A DNA stretch of 64,000 nucleotides from Quillaja saponaria. Lineage: Eukaryota > Streptophyta > Magnoliopsida > Fabales > Quillajaceae. The stretch lies in contig CM055614.1 in NCBI GenBank assembly GCA_029379385.1, positions 16,721,994 through 16,785,993 of the forward strand, given 5' to 3'. Positions 47,007-59,000 of this stretch are shown here, piece after piece. The notes beneath the pieces are model-generated. The model worked only from the letters and a program-made list of their open reading frames with translations. It was not told the origin of the DNA and ran no database searches. The stretch's first letter is position 1; each line of letters opens with the position of its first letter. The position numbers and the translations under genes are program-made.

Positions 47007-48810
47007 ATCTTAAAGGTTGATATGGATGCAAGATAGTTCTTGATGCTTTACCAAATTGAAATTTTCAATGATGGAAAAAATTTTCTAGATTGAAAAATTG
47101 AGTTAAAGAAGTTTTAGATTTTAACCAAATCTATTTCTTATATTTTGATTGTTTCAATTATGTTTTCCCATAATTGGTGTGACTAGAAAATATATAAATT
47201 TTGATGATTATGCGTTCATTTTGCTTGGAATGGAATCAGTTATATTTTATGATGATGATATGAAGTTTTGTGGTGCATATATTAATGAATATGATTTATG
47301 CATAAAGACAAATCATGGCTTATATGTGTATTTGAATTTGCCAATGAAAAAAGGATTGAAAAACGATGCAGATGATTCTTTGTGATTTGTGTATTTTATT
47401 TGATTGAGTTTACTTGTCTATTGAGGAAAGAATCAAGTAACTAAAGAATTTTTCGAAAGCAAAGTAAAGTAGAGCAAGAAAAAGACAAAGTTGAAAGTGC
47501 ATGTGCAATTGAGTTATCAAAGTTGAAGATGGAGATTCTATTTATGGTTAATATTGTTTCATTCATACATAAGGCTTCACATTCAAGGTAAGTAACAAGG
47601 TTCGACTTGAGAATTTTGATATTGTGAAGCAAAACTATTGGATGATTGGCAATTCAAATATTAATATGCAAATTATATTAAATGATTAAAAGAAAATTTT
47701 GCAAAGAGAATTTGTAAAAGTAAAAGCTAGAATTGCATGAATAGAATGTTGTTTATGAGGAAAATATTTTAGTAAAGAAAACTAAAAATTTTGTAAAACA
47801 AAATCAAACAAAGAGGTAGCAAGAAGATGACAACTTTTCATACCAGATAAGTTTTTCTTTTCTTATCGGATTTACTGTTTATAATTTATACATGCCAAAT
47901 TGTATGGAATATTTTTATGAAAAATCAATTCCATGTGCATTATTGCAAACCAATTTAATATGCATCATTTTATGAGTATATGCTTGCATATGCCAAGAAA
48001 AGAAATTATTTCAATGATTGTTAAATGTTTTGTTGATCATGATAAGTATAATATTGGTTAACCATGTGCATGAATAGTATTCATGTTTATTTTGTAATAT
48101 TGAAAAATTTTATTTACTGTGAATTTTAAAAATGTGAGAAGAAAATTTTATATTTGAAATTTTAGAGAAAAGAATAGTAAATATTTGTGATTGTTGTGTG
48201 ATAAACAACTAAGCATAAAATCATAGATTTTGAAAAGAAAAATAATGATTTAAACGAATGTCTAATTACTTATAGTTTTATCTACTAACTTGAAGATTTG
48301 AGATTGTGATGGAAAATAATAGGTGACTATAATCCCTATATGTTTCGTACAATTTTAATTGTTAGTATATATGTTGTCATGTATGATTAGAATATCTTTT
48401 TTGTTGAAGTCAAAATTTGAGAATCTCTTTCTTCAAGATGTTAATGAAAGTAGAGAGAAAATAAAATGAGTATTATATTTGCTACGTGAGGAGCAACATT
48501 GTTGAACAAAAAAATAAAAATAAAAATAAAATAGAATGAAAATAAATACATATGTGCATGCGATTTTTCTTGATGGATGTTACCTTAATTTTGGTGAAAT
48601 TATTATCTATTACTTTATATAGAAATCTGTTAGTCACCCAAATTAAACGTAATGCATAAATGGTTATTACTAGTGAGATTATATACATTACTTTAGTAGT
48701 ACAATAATATAAAATGAAAAAAAATGTGTTTTTACAATGCAAAATTTTATATGAAAATAAAATGATTTGTCAATGGTAGCTGTAAGTTTGAGATGGAATA
48801 ATAGAGGTAT

Positions 48811-49020
48811 TCTTATTATACAGTGAGGTATAATGTTGTCGAAGTCGAATGATTTAGAAATTCTTATTATACTATGAGGTATAATGGTACTAAAATTAAG
48901 AATGAATATGTATTCTTAATATACAATGAGGTATATTGTATATTGGTATCGAGATGAGATCATTCTTATCAATAAATTGAGAATAATTATACATTGTTGA
49001 TATAAAATGAGGCATATTTG
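48811..49020. repeat. Imperfect repeats of about 50 bases
   Basis: ATTCTTATTATACAGTGAGG, ATTCTTATTATACTATGAGG and ATTCTTAATATACAATGAGG, each followed by TATA(A/T)TG, begin at about 48811, 48862 and 48914. A weaker fourth form (ATAAAATGAGGCATATTTG) ends near 49020. Confidence 0.65.
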
Positions 49021-49230
49021 TGCTAAAATGATATTTATTACCTTAAAAAGGACAAACAGACATATCTTTATGGTGAAGAACAATTTCGACTGTAACTTGA
49101 CATAGTGATTGCCAAGCTATCATGCCATAAGCAAGGAATAAAATATATAATAGAAAAAGTTGACACATCAAATTAAGACATAAAATTTTTGTGGTGATTA
49201 ATGAATGAAATTGTGTATCTATGAATTTCA

Positions 49231-49332
49231 TATGATCAAGAGAAAAACCTGGTTGATTCTCTAATCAAACCACTCGTGTTGAGACTAGTGAGCAGAACAT
49301 CAAGGGGGATGGGATTGATGCCTATTTTATGA
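49231..49332 (+). pseudogene. Copia RNase H C-terminal fragment
   Basis: Reads YDQEKNLVDSLIKPLVLR, then LVSRTSRGMGLMPIL and a stop. The family consensus at this place is close to ADPLTKGL followed by SRGMGLKP. Only the last 33 codons remain. Confidence 0.85.
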
Positions 49333-49378
49333 AAGATTTCAACCACTTGTGGTTGATTCTCTAATCAAACCACTCGTG
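49251..49378. repeat. 28-bp exact direct repeat spaced by 100 bases
   Basis: The 28 bases at 49251-49278 (GGTTGATTCTCTAATC...) recur without change at 49351-49378. The second copy ends exactly where family L sequence begins. Confidence 0.9.
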
Positions 49379-50484
49379 CCGGAAGGAGGCATGACTGGCC
49401 GGAAGATTGGATAATCAAACCTCCGTAACCTTGACTTTACCACTACTAAACACATATGACTCTTGAAACAATTATATTTAAAACCAAAAAAATCTTTACT
49501 TACTTAAATTTAAAACATAAACTTGTTACTTAATATATAATATTTACTGAAAATTTTGGTAGAGGTTCTTCACAATGTGAAACATGCCCAAAATATAAAT
49601 AATACATATTTCTGTTTATATACAAGCAAATCATAATAACCACAAAATTACACATAGACAATATAACCAAGGAGTTCCGCTCTGTTTCTCATCATAGTAA
49701 CAATTAACTAGACTATAACACAACATAAGACCAAACACCTCACAATTCTAGTGTGACAACAAACTTTCACCCTTTAACTTCAAGATTGAGATTTTGAAGA
49801 ATTACCTTGCCTACACACACTTGGCAAATCCCATTATCGATAATAGTTATTCTTGAGATCCTGTTACTAAAAAAATTATCAACAAAGAAGGGTGAGTCCT
49901 ACGAACTCAGTGAGTAGAAAATCATACCCAAAGAGTACTAGTATCAATTAAAGCACATATATTATCCTTTAATCTTAAGTATCATTATTCATGTTTTAAT
50001 TCAAAAATACAAGCATGCATGTGCAATTTTTATCAAGCCATGATTCACATATTTTACAAAATATATAAATCAATTCAAATATCTGAAGCTCATAAATCCA
50101 AACAAGAAAACAGAGCATACAAAGCAAGCAAAGGGCCAACGAGTAACCTAGTGTGATAACCTGATAACGAAAAATCAAGTTTAGACACAATGGTTAAATT
50201 TATGTTATAAAATAAACAAGTTAATTAAATATGTTATAATTTGATACTTTGGGGTAATCTTAGTATATGTTTTAAGATTTTTTTTTAATTTTTTTTAATT
50301 TTGCAAAGTAAATAACATTTTGACTAAATAAATCTAAGTAAGTGACTAATTAATGTATAGGTATAAATATATCAAGATTTAATCTCTACCACAAGTCAAT
50401 TTAGACAAGTGAACAATACAATTAAAACATGTGTTTGTATATATATACAATTAAGAAGAAAATTGAACCACACATTCAAGATAA

Positions 50485-50492
<8 letters not shown>

Positions 50493-50524
<32 letters not shown>
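50493..50524. repeat. (AT)n microsatellite
   Basis: About 15-16 uninterrupted AT units preceded by CATACAT. Low-complexity ORF text in this area comes from it. Confidence 0.95.
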
Positions 50525-50526
<2 letters not shown>

Positions 50527-52317
50527 TTTTATGCAAAAATATTTCCAACACATGTTTTAAGACATGTGACTTTGACTTAGATAATTTTTTTTTCTTTTTC
50601 TTTCTTTCTTTACTTTATTTTTTCTCTTTCTTTTGACTGATCCTTCCTTGCTTGTCTATATTCTTCTTTCTCTACTTCCCTTATTCAATTTCATGAAGCT
50701 TCCAGCTCCTTCTTGTTCAGTGGAAAGCTTCCTCTTTTTGTTTTTCATTCAGCTTGCTTCTTCCTGGCCTTACAGTCCCATCCAACTTTTAGTGCTCATC
50801 CTTATCTTAGTCGTGTGGTAGCTGACTGTGAGTTTCAGTCACCACTGGTCTTATTTTAGATAGCTACCTTCAATACCTTTGTAAGCATCCTTTAATCCCT
50901 TCTTATACAGATTGTTGGAGAGTGTTTTTGGGTTAATATTAGGGCTGGTATTTCACTCAGTTTGCTGCAACAGCAGTAACTTTACTGCTGCCTTTTGTTT
51001 TGTTCTTGCCCTTGGATTCCTCCTATTTCCTTCTTGGTCATTTGTCTTGCCTTGCTTAGCTATAGCTCCAAGTGAGTAACAGTTGGCCTTAGAGTTTTAG
51101 TAAGGCAGCGGATAGTATGGACTTCAACTGTAGTTCCTGCTTGCATCAACGCCAACCAGCCCTACCTGACTTCTTTTACGTCCAATTGGTTGCAACTGTG
51201 ATAAGTAAGGAGGGGGTAGCAAGCTTTGTGGCAGCCAAGAGAAGCAACAAAGCTGTAGTTTTCCACCCTTGATTCAAGACCAACAACTCTTTGGTTGGGG
51301 GCAAATTTCTCCCTACTTTAAATATAAGTTACTCTTTTATTTTCCTTTTAGTTAGTTGTTATTCTTAGTGTGGTTGAAGGTTTGGTCAAAATTTTGAATG
51401 GGCCGTGGATGATTAAACCTTAAAACTAAGATTTGCTTTTAATAATGTTGATTAGGGGTTTGAAATTTAGAAAGTTAGGAGGGGAATTGAAGCTTCAAAA
51501 AGATGGTAGACGGAAGAGGGAAATGTTATGGACTACTAAGTTCAAACCTTAATCTTCTTAGATAAATTGTATAAATTTTAGGAAAATGTGAGATTTTGAG
51601 TAAGATTGAATGTTGTGGATTAATACAAGTTCTCTTGCTATTCATATATATATACACAAAATGTGCTTACATAAAATGGAATCAAACTTGCTTGCAAGGT
51701 ATTTACAAAATGTAAGACAAACTAGTTATAACATAATGAACAAAACTTGGTTGGACTGATATTGGAAAGTGACAAGTTGAGCTCTTGATTGATTCTAAAT
51801 CACTAATACAACTTTGAATTTAATTGGATTAGGAATAATGTTAGTGAATTAGTGTTGAAGTGACAAGTATGAGTTGAAGCTTGAAAGTGTTGGAAAATGA
51901 GAGTTAAGTGGGTTTTAAAAGGGGATGTAGGGGCAGATTCGTGGATGAAAGAAATCTTGCGTTTCAAGTGCTTTTGGGACAAAATTAAATTAATTGTTCA
52001 AAAGAGAAATTGTATCTTAGAATCTTGAAATGTTTTCTATAAAATTTCGTAACTTAGTTCTAGGTATATTGTTAGTTAGAGCTATTAGACTACTACTAAG
52101 TCATACGCGATTTTTAGTGAACCTTAGTAAATCCAAAAGACTTCGTCAAGGGTTATGGATGGAATTAGCTTAGAACCTCTGAATGAAATTTTTTTCTAAT
52201 ATCTTGAAACACTAGACTGGAGATTTTCGTAATTTAATTGCCAAGTATGAGAATTTTATATATATCGGAATCAAAGGTTGGCAACCAGGAAATTTACGAG
52301 TGATCTGTCTTTGATTA

Positions 52318-52563
52318 TGTAGAAACATGTATGTTTTGTATTTCTGTATATTTTTCTTATTACAGAAGACTCAATATATACAGCTTAGGAACTAATTACA
52401 AGGGAGAAAATCTCTCCAAATCTTACCTAAAATAAAACACCACAAATCTAGCCTAATCACCCATAATTACTGACCCTTAGTTCTAGGGATTTGATTAGCT
52501 ACAATCTCTCTATAGGTCAACTAACAGATTATAACAAGATAATAATAAACTTAAATACTAACA
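52318..52563 (-). repeat. 3' LTR of Copia element
   Basis: On the minus strand it starts TGTTAGTATTTAAG and ends GTTTCTACA. It is followed inward by the G-rich purine tract at about 52564-52574 that primes plus-strand synthesis. Confidence 0.94.
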
Positions 52564-54285
52564 ACACCCCCCTGAAACTAGGTCATAAATGTTAATGAGA
52601 CCCAGCTTGGAAATCATTGCTTCAAACATAACTCTTGATAAAGCCTTGGTAAAGACATCTGCTGTCTGACTTGCTGTTGGAATGTATAACAACTCTACAG
52701 TCTTGTCTTCAATCCTTTCTTTGATAAAATGTCGATCTATTTCGACATGCTTCGTTCTATCATGGTGCACCGGATCTTTGGCCATGCAAATGGCAGACTG
52801 GTTGCCACACAGAATGGTTACCGATTCCTTGATTTCCATCTTTAGCTCCCTTATCAATTTTCTTAACCATAAGCCTTCACATAATCCATGCGCAACAGAT
52901 CTTAACTCAGATTCTGCACTGCTCTGAGCAACAGCTGTTTGCTTTTTACTTTTCCAACTAACTAGGTTTCCCCATAGAAATGCACAATATCCTGAGGTGG
53001 ACCTTTGGTCTATTGGGGATCCAGCCCAATCTGCATCTATAAATATTTTCAAGTCTCTGTCTGTATTTTTCTTGAAATATAAACCTCTGCCCGGTGCCAT
53101 TTTTAAGTATCTCAATATCCTATACACCCCATTTAGGTGCTCTTCTCTAGGATCATTCATAAATTGGCTTAGTACACTAATGGAATGACTTATGTCTGGA
53201 CGAGTATGAGATAAATACAGCAGTCTTCCAACTAATCTCTGATATCTTCCTTTATCCGCATCAGCACTGTCACCATTAACATTGAACTTCCCAATTTGTT
53301 CCATTGGTGTCTTACTAAGTTTGCAATCTAGCATATTGGTTTCCTTTAACAAATCCAAAGTGTATTTTCTCTGTGAAACTGAAATACCTTTGTTGGTTCT
53401 TCCTATCTACATGCCTAGGAAGTATCTTAACTCTCCAAGATCCTTGATTTCCAACACATGTGCTAGATAGCTCTTCATCCTCTTGATTTCATCCTCACTA
53501 TTTCCAGTTAGGATGATATCATCAACATAAACACTCAAAATAACTTTTTTACCGTCTGATAGGTGCTTTATAAACAGAGTATGATCTGCATTACTCTGCC
53601 TATACCCAACTTCTGTTACAGCCTTTGTAAACCTCTCAAACCATGCTCTTGGAGACTGCTTGAGTCCATAAAGGGACTTCTGCAGTTTACAAACTTCTCC
53701 TACCTTTGTTTTTTTTTCTAAACATGTTGGAACATCCATATACACCTCTTCCTCAAGTTCTCCATTCAAGAAGGCGTTTTTCACATCCATTTGATGTAGT
53801 TTCCAGTCCAAGTTTGCAGCTAGAGATAGTAATACCCGAACAATATTAAGTTTAGCTACAGGAGCGAATGTCTCCTGATAATCTATGCCATATGATTGGG
53901 TGAACCCTTTTGCTACTAGGCAAGCCTTAAATCTATCAATACTGCCATCTGCCTTGTGTTTGATGGTAAATACCCATTTGCTGCCTACTGTTTTCTTCCC
54001 CACAGGTAGTTGAGTGATCTTCCACTTTTCATTTTTCTCTAAGGCATCTAACTCCTCTTTTACTGCCTTTCTCCATCGTGAGTCTTTCAAAGTCTCATGA
54101 ACTGTGGCAGGAATTGTAGCTTCTGTTAGATTTGTAGTGAATGCTTTAAAGCCGGCTGAAAGTTTTCCATAGGAGATATAATTTCCTATAGGATACCTGG
54201 GCTGGTTCCTACATGCTCTAACCCCTTTTCTTAGTGCAATAGGTAAGTGTAAATTAGCATCTTCAAAAAATTCATCACTTACCAC
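52558..54285 (-). pseudogene. Copia reverse transcriptase-RNase H
   Basis: This part is in a different frame from integrase, with a shift somewhere between 54450 and 54285. RT contains WRKAVKEELDALEKNEKW, KARLVAKGF-like KACLVAKGF, YQETFAPVAKLN, MDVKNAFLNGELEEEVYM, LYGLKQSPRAW and the catalytic YVDDIILTG. A TAG codon at 53407-53409, after ELRYFLGM, interrupts the frame. The same frame then continues to RNase H with RPDISHSISVLSQFM, DADWAGSPIDQRSTSGYCAF, QSSAESELRS, KHVEIDRHFIKE and ADVFTKALS. The C-terminus ends 52558-52560, overlapping the 3' LTR start. One stop is the only break inside this 600-residue stretch. Confidence 0.95.
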
Positions 54286-54449
54286 TTCCTCAGTTTCAGT
54301 ACCCCGGTTATCTGTTATGACTTTTTAACAGTTTTGAGGCATCTGTACAGATTCATCTCCTCTTTGAGCTTTATTCCTGCGTTGATAGACAAGTAATTTT
54401 GGTTCTGTGTGTGTTTTAAGGTTACTATGTTCCTCTCTAGGTTCTGTGT

Positions 54450-55712
54450 TTAGGCTGTTTTGTTGCTCTTCAGATCTGTCTCTCTGGTTTGTGTATTTTC
54501 CTCTTCAAACTGACTATGTTTTCTCACTGTACTCTTGGGTTCAATCGGTTCAAAGAGATCTAGAGCTGGATTTGGTGATCTTGACTCACTCTCATGATTT
54601 TTAGGATAAAACGGATGATTCTTAAAGAAAGTAACATCCACAGAAACAAAAAACCTTTTCTTCTCAGGAGAATAACACTTATACCCTTTCTGACTTGCAG
54701 AGTACCCTAGAAAAATGCACTTTAGTGCTCTAGGATCAAGTTTATTTATGAACCGAGCATGTATGTGAACAAATGCAGTGCATCCAAACACCCTAGCAGG
54801 AATATGTGAGATTAATGTGTTGGTTGGGAATGACATTTATAGAGTCTGGATAGGTGTTTTGAAGTTTAGAACTCTAAATGGAAGCCTATTGATCAAGTAA
54901 GTAGCTGTTAGAACAGCCTCACCCCATAAATATTTAGGGATATTGTTTTCAAACATTAGTGATCTTACTACCTCTAGAAGATCTCTATTTTTCCTTTCCG
55001 ACACACCATTTTGTTGTGGTGTGTCTACGCATGAACTTTGGTGAATAATACCTTCTTTTTCGAAAAATTCATTTAAGAGAGACTTAAAATATTCTGTCCC
55101 ATTGTCAGTTCTAAGAACTTTGATTTTGGTTTGAAATTGGGTAAGAATCATTTTGTGGAAATTTTGAAACAAACGAGCAACATCAGATTTTTCTTTCATG
55201 AGATATACCCAAGTAACTCGTGTGTGATCATCAATAAATAAAACGAACCATTTCGAACCCGAAATGTTATTGACTCTTATAGGCCCCCAAACATCACTAT
55301 GTATCATAGAAAAAGGATGAGTTTGTATGTGTGGATGAGATTGGTATGTGTTTCTAGTGTGCTTGGATAACATGCAAGCTTCACAACTAAATGAGTCTTT
55401 CATTTTATTGATACTCAATGAAGGAAAAAGTTTCTCAAGATACATTAAGCTTGGATGACCTAATCTAAGATGCCATAGTTTCATTGCATCTTTATTTTGA
55501 AAACTGACTTGTAAACCTAACTTAGCACACTTACTAGAATGTCTATCAGCACTAGATGTTACTCGCAGAAGATAGAGTTCGAATTGATTCTCAGCACTGC
55601 CAATCGTCTTCCCAGATTTTCGGTCCTGAAATTTGAACAAATCACTAGAAAAATTAATTAGATAGGGTCTGTCCTTAGTCATTTTATTTACGGACAGAAG
55701 ATTACATCTCAA
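54450..55712 (-). pseudogene. Copia integrase
   Basis: In the same frame as the protease: the pre-integrase zinc-binding part HLRLGHP with CEACMLSKH, then the DDE catalytic core with HSDVWGP (first D), VLRTDNGTEY (second D) and QQNGVSERKNR (E). A single in-frame stop at 54837-54839 is followed by ARVFGCTAFVHIHA, FLGYSASQKGYKCY and a Ser/Pro-rich linker, the normal C-terminal part. All three catalytic acidic residues are present. The enzyme would insert the DNA copy into the host chromosome, but the stop truncates it. Confidence 0.93.
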
Positions 55713-55715
55713 AGT

Positions 55716-56192
55716 TTAATCAAATAAGACAGAATCCAACGTTAACTCATCTGATATAACCACCTTTCCAACTTCAACCACCTTTCCAACTTCTTTCACC
55801 TTAGATATTGATCCATTAGCAATTTTTACGCTCAAATCATCATTAACATCTTTATATTCAAAAAATAGACTTGAATCACCTGTCATGTGGTCTTTCTGAG
55901 CTACAGACCCAGTGTCTATGACTCTAGAATTAGAATTTGCAGAACCTGTTTGTGTTGTCAGCCTCTGAATTATCTCCAACAGCTCTCGGTTTGTAGGTTC
56001 ATGAGTACTAGACTCAACAGAGGCAGTTGCTTGATGAGCATGGCCTTCTCGGTATTGACTTTGCTTCCTAGGTCTCCAATCTACAGGTTTTCCATGGATA
56101 TTATTGTTTGATTTGATCTGGCCGGCTCCTCCATTGTTATGTGGAGGAGACGGTCCAGTTTGGGATGAACCAGAAGATGGACTAGTATTCAT
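55716..56192 (-). pseudogene. Copia residual gag and protease
   Basis: A likely start ATG at 56192-56190 opens MNTSPSSGSSQTGPSPPHNN, a Ser/Pro/Asn-rich stretch, followed by VIDTGSVAQKDHMTGDSSLF, the Copia protease active-site region (usual form: D-S-G then DHMTG). The capsid domain and CCHC zinc knuckle that normally fill about 250-300 codons are missing, because the reading passes from the start almost directly into protease. It ends at a TAA (55716-55718), after which the same frame continues into the integrase part, so this is a single in-frame stop. Confidence 0.85.
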
Positions 56193-56211
56193 AACGTGTT
56201 TTGAGCGGAAT

Positions 56212-56223
56212 GCTCTGATACCA
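56212..56223 (-). promoter_or_regulatory. Primer-binding site, initiator Met tRNA
   Basis: The minus strand reads TGGTATCAGAGC immediately after the LTR end, the standard initiator-Met primer site of plant Copia elements. Confidence 0.95.
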
Positions 56224-56468
56224 TGTAGAAACACGTATGTTTTGTATTTATGTATATTGTTCTTATTGCATAAGACTCAATTTATACAATTTAGGAACTA
56301 ATTACAAGAGAGAAAATCTCTCCAAATCTTACCTAAAATAAAACACTACAAATCTCTCCTAATCACCCATAATTACTTACCCTTAATTCTAGGATTTGAT
56401 TAGCTACAATCTCTCCATAGGTCAACTAACAGATTATAACAAGATAATAATAAACTTAAATACTAACA
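56224..56468 (-). repeat. 5' LTR of Copia element
   Basis: Same termini as the 3' LTR. The differences between the two are scattered single-base changes plus one indel. The primer-binding site abuts its 3' end without a spacer. Confidence 0.94.
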
Positions 56469-59000
56469 AGGTTATGTGAAGCATCGAGTGAGTTCAAGGC
56501 GGAGTTTAGGAAAAGTTTTTAAATAAGAAAGCTTGATGACATCCTAAAGTTAATGTTTCAACTTATTTTTATTAAATTTGATTAAATATGTAAGTAAAAA
56601 TAAACATATATCCAAGGAGGTTGTGAAATGCCTAAAGGAGTAAACTTTAAATAATTAATTGTACTAATATACATATCCAAATAATACATATGATACCTAT
56701 CTAGAGATATATACTTACCTATTAATAAAGTTATGTTCAAATAACTAAGGTAAGGTTAGACTTACCAAAATCCTGCATTTTACAAAATTTGATGTAACTT
56801 CGAAGAATAGACTGTATTGATATACAAATATAAAAATTACAAATGATATATATAAAACTACATGTGTCTAGTATTTAATCAATTTTACGAAACTGGATTT
56901 GGAATTTCCTAGAGTAAGATATGACTGTTAAAGTGAACACAAGTCCAAACCCCAAGTTTGGACAGTTTCATCATCTTTAACTCACTAGTGTTTTCTAACT
57001 TTTCTAATAATTTCTTTCTACCCTATGCATTATCAGGACATCTAAAATGTCTTTTCATAATCAATCTTACCACATAAAGCATAATTTATACTTCTTAACA
57101 TGTAATAGCTTAATATAAAACTTTCATAACGAAACCTATATAAGTTGATATATAAGTTTAATATTTAAAAGATTATAACAATAACATTTATGAACTAAGT
57201 ATTATTTCAAAATATGAATTTTAGTTCAGGATTCTAACGTGGACTTGATGAGATGCATGAATGCAAATGCAAGTAACGAATGAAATCGGTTAAAGGTGAG
57301 TGGTTAATTGTTACCTTTAGGGGTTAGATTATTATGTGTATTTGAATAGATGTGATATATGAAAAATAAGCAAGTACAATATTTAAGTGATTTATTTGAA
57401 TTATGTTTGCTTGAAATTATTTGTGGTTGATAAGGGCCAACAAAATAAAATTTTCTGAGAAATTATTTTTATTTCCGAAAATGAAATCCAAGTGCACCTA
57501 GGATATTTTGAATTGATATTCTGATTCTAACAATTGTTTTAAAAGAAATGAGTGTTCATCCCCAGTAGGATGGATTGTGTACGGAGAATTAACTTGTTGT
57601 GTGGGTGTGTAAATGCTCAATAGGGGGAGATACTGTTATACGGGACTGAATTACTCTGTTGGTCTTTTTTATGCTTTGTATGTTTTGATTGTCTTGATTG
57701 TTTTAATTGAATTATGTTTGTTAAGTGTTATGTTTCCGTAACTATGTAAGTGCAATATTTGTGATTTTGTGATTTAGAATGTGCTGATATATTAAATGAT
57801 TATATACATATATTATATTATATTACTTGTGTTAAATGATGCTAGTACCCTTTAGGTACTATTTTCCACTCACTGAGTCTATAGGACTCACCTCTCTTCT
57901 GTGGTTATTTTTTTTAGTAACAAGATCTCGGGGATTGCCGAGTGTTTGGCAACAAGGTAATTTTTCAAAATCTCAATCTTGAAGGCAAATGGTGAAAATT
58001 TGCAGTCACACTAGAACTGTGGGGTGCTTGGTCTTATATTGTGTGATAGTCTAGTTAGTTGTTATTATGATGAGAATTGGAACGAAACTCCATGTTGTCC
58101 TTCTTGTTATAATTGTTATTGTATAACAACAAGAATGTGTTTTAAAATTATATAGCATGTTCCACTTTACGAGGAGTCCCTGTCAAGATTTTTAGTAAAT
58201 TATTAATTATTTCAATAAACAAACTCTTACAGTTAATTTTTGTTTTATAAGTTTTTACTTTTATTTATAGGTTTGATCAAGAGTCATAGTTTCTTCTTTG
58301 TCTTGGAGTTAGGGTTAGGGAGGATTGAGTTATCCATTCCTCCGGCCAGTTATACCTCCGAGAGGAGTGTGACATCCAGCCCCGCATATCAGTATCACCC
58401 CCACCAGGAATTTACATGCCAACACAATAAATTAATCTCCGTACATAATCTATCCCACCAGGGCTAAGCACTCAAATTTTAAAAAAAACATTTATCAGAA
58501 TCAAAATATCTTGAGATTTTAAATTAGAATTTTTTAGGTGCACCTAGATCTCAGTTTCGAAAATAAAAATTATTTCTCATAAAATTTCAAATTATTAGCC
58601 CTTATCAACCACAAACAATTCAAACAAGCATGATTCAAATAATTCACTATAACATTGCACTTGCACATTTATTTAAATACACAAAATAATATAGCCCCCA
58701 AAGGCAACAGTTAACCACTCACAAGTTTATAAATCTTGTTCGTCCCTTTGTCATGCTCTCACGTATGTCATCAGGCCTATAGAAGGGTCCGGAACTAAAA
58801 TTCATAATTCGAAATAATACTCAGTTCATAAATGTATAAGCTACACTTCATATTTTGAACTCCTAAATTAATTCAATCCTTAAAATACTCCAAATACTGA
58901 ATTTCCTAAATTTATAAAATCAGACTCTATTTTCCCTCTTTTCATTAACCACTCAATTCAAATTGAATTATTTTTCATTTTCTACTTGTTCTCTATATTA

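Larger units (their letters stand above)
46393..49378 (+). mobile_element. Decayed Ty1/copia element lacking most of pol and its 3' LTR
   Basis: A 5' LTR-like segment (46393-47006, TGTTGGAATATT to TATTTCCAACA) is followed by a possible gag start around 47060-47090 (NDGKNFL). About 2 kb of AT-rich non-coding remnant comes next. At 49231-49332 lies the conserved end of Copia RNase H, closing with SRTSRGMGLMPIL and a stop. The 3' LTR is absent; instead a minus-strand family L copy begins at about 49379. Integrase, RT and most of RNase H cannot be recognised. The 78-codon ORF at 47149-47385 has no domain I can name. Confidence 0.65.
52318..56468 (-). mobile_element. Ty1/copia LTR retrotransposon, full-length ends, gag-deleted
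   Basis: Two direct repeats of about 246 bases (52318-52563 and 56224-56468) flank a minus-strand internal region. It has a primer site next to the right LTR and a purine tract (CAGGGGGGTGT on the minus strand) next to the left one. Protease, integrase, RT and RNase H follow in Copia order. The LTRs differ at roughly 16 of 246 positions by eye count, so this is not a very recent insertion but is the best preserved element here. The flanks are GATTA on the left and AGGTT on the right, with no clean 5-bp duplication. It sits inside family L copy B. Confidence 0.96.
50152..58374 (+). mobile_element. Family L repeat, plus-strand copy B, itself interrupted by a Copia element
   Basis: Starts TGTGATAACCTGATAACG at 50152 and ends CCGAGAGGAGTGTGACA at 58374, bounded by CCTAG (50147-50151) and TCCAG (58375-58379). 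It inserted into a minus-strand copy of its own family. Subtracting the Copia element at 52318-56468 leaves 4.07 kb. It has an AT microsatellite, a pyrimidine-rich block (50580-51060) and the 3' module at 57230-58215 (CATCCCCAGTAGGATGG, CACTCACTGAGTCTATAGG, GTAACAAGATCTCGGGG). No coding sequence of its own. Its last 1.74 kb nearly duplicates 22740-24478. Confidence 0.75.
49379..59000 (-). mobile_element. Family L repeat, minus-strand copy split by a later insertion
   Basis: The left part (49379-50151) begins within the family 3' end (GGAGGCATGACTGGCCGG) and runs to GGGCCAACGAGTAACCTAG. The right part (58375 to about 59000) resumes with CCAGCCCCGCATATCAG and continues GGTGCACCTAGATC, TTAGCCCTTATCAACC. 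In uninterrupted copies these two phrases are adjacent (CCAATGAGTAACCTAGCCCC at about 6220). Everything between is a younger plus-strand copy. The 5' end of this minus copy fades out near 59000-59150. Confidence 0.75.

Noticed and set aside
47149..47385. 78-codon ORF as a novel gene
   Set aside because: Within a decayed Copia element; no domain recognised and flanking sequence is full of stops.
52318..56468. Clean 5-bp target duplication for the Copia element
   Set aside because: Flanks GATTA and AGGTT do not match; a one-base offset gives GATTA/GGTTA but needs an extra base, so I do not claim it.
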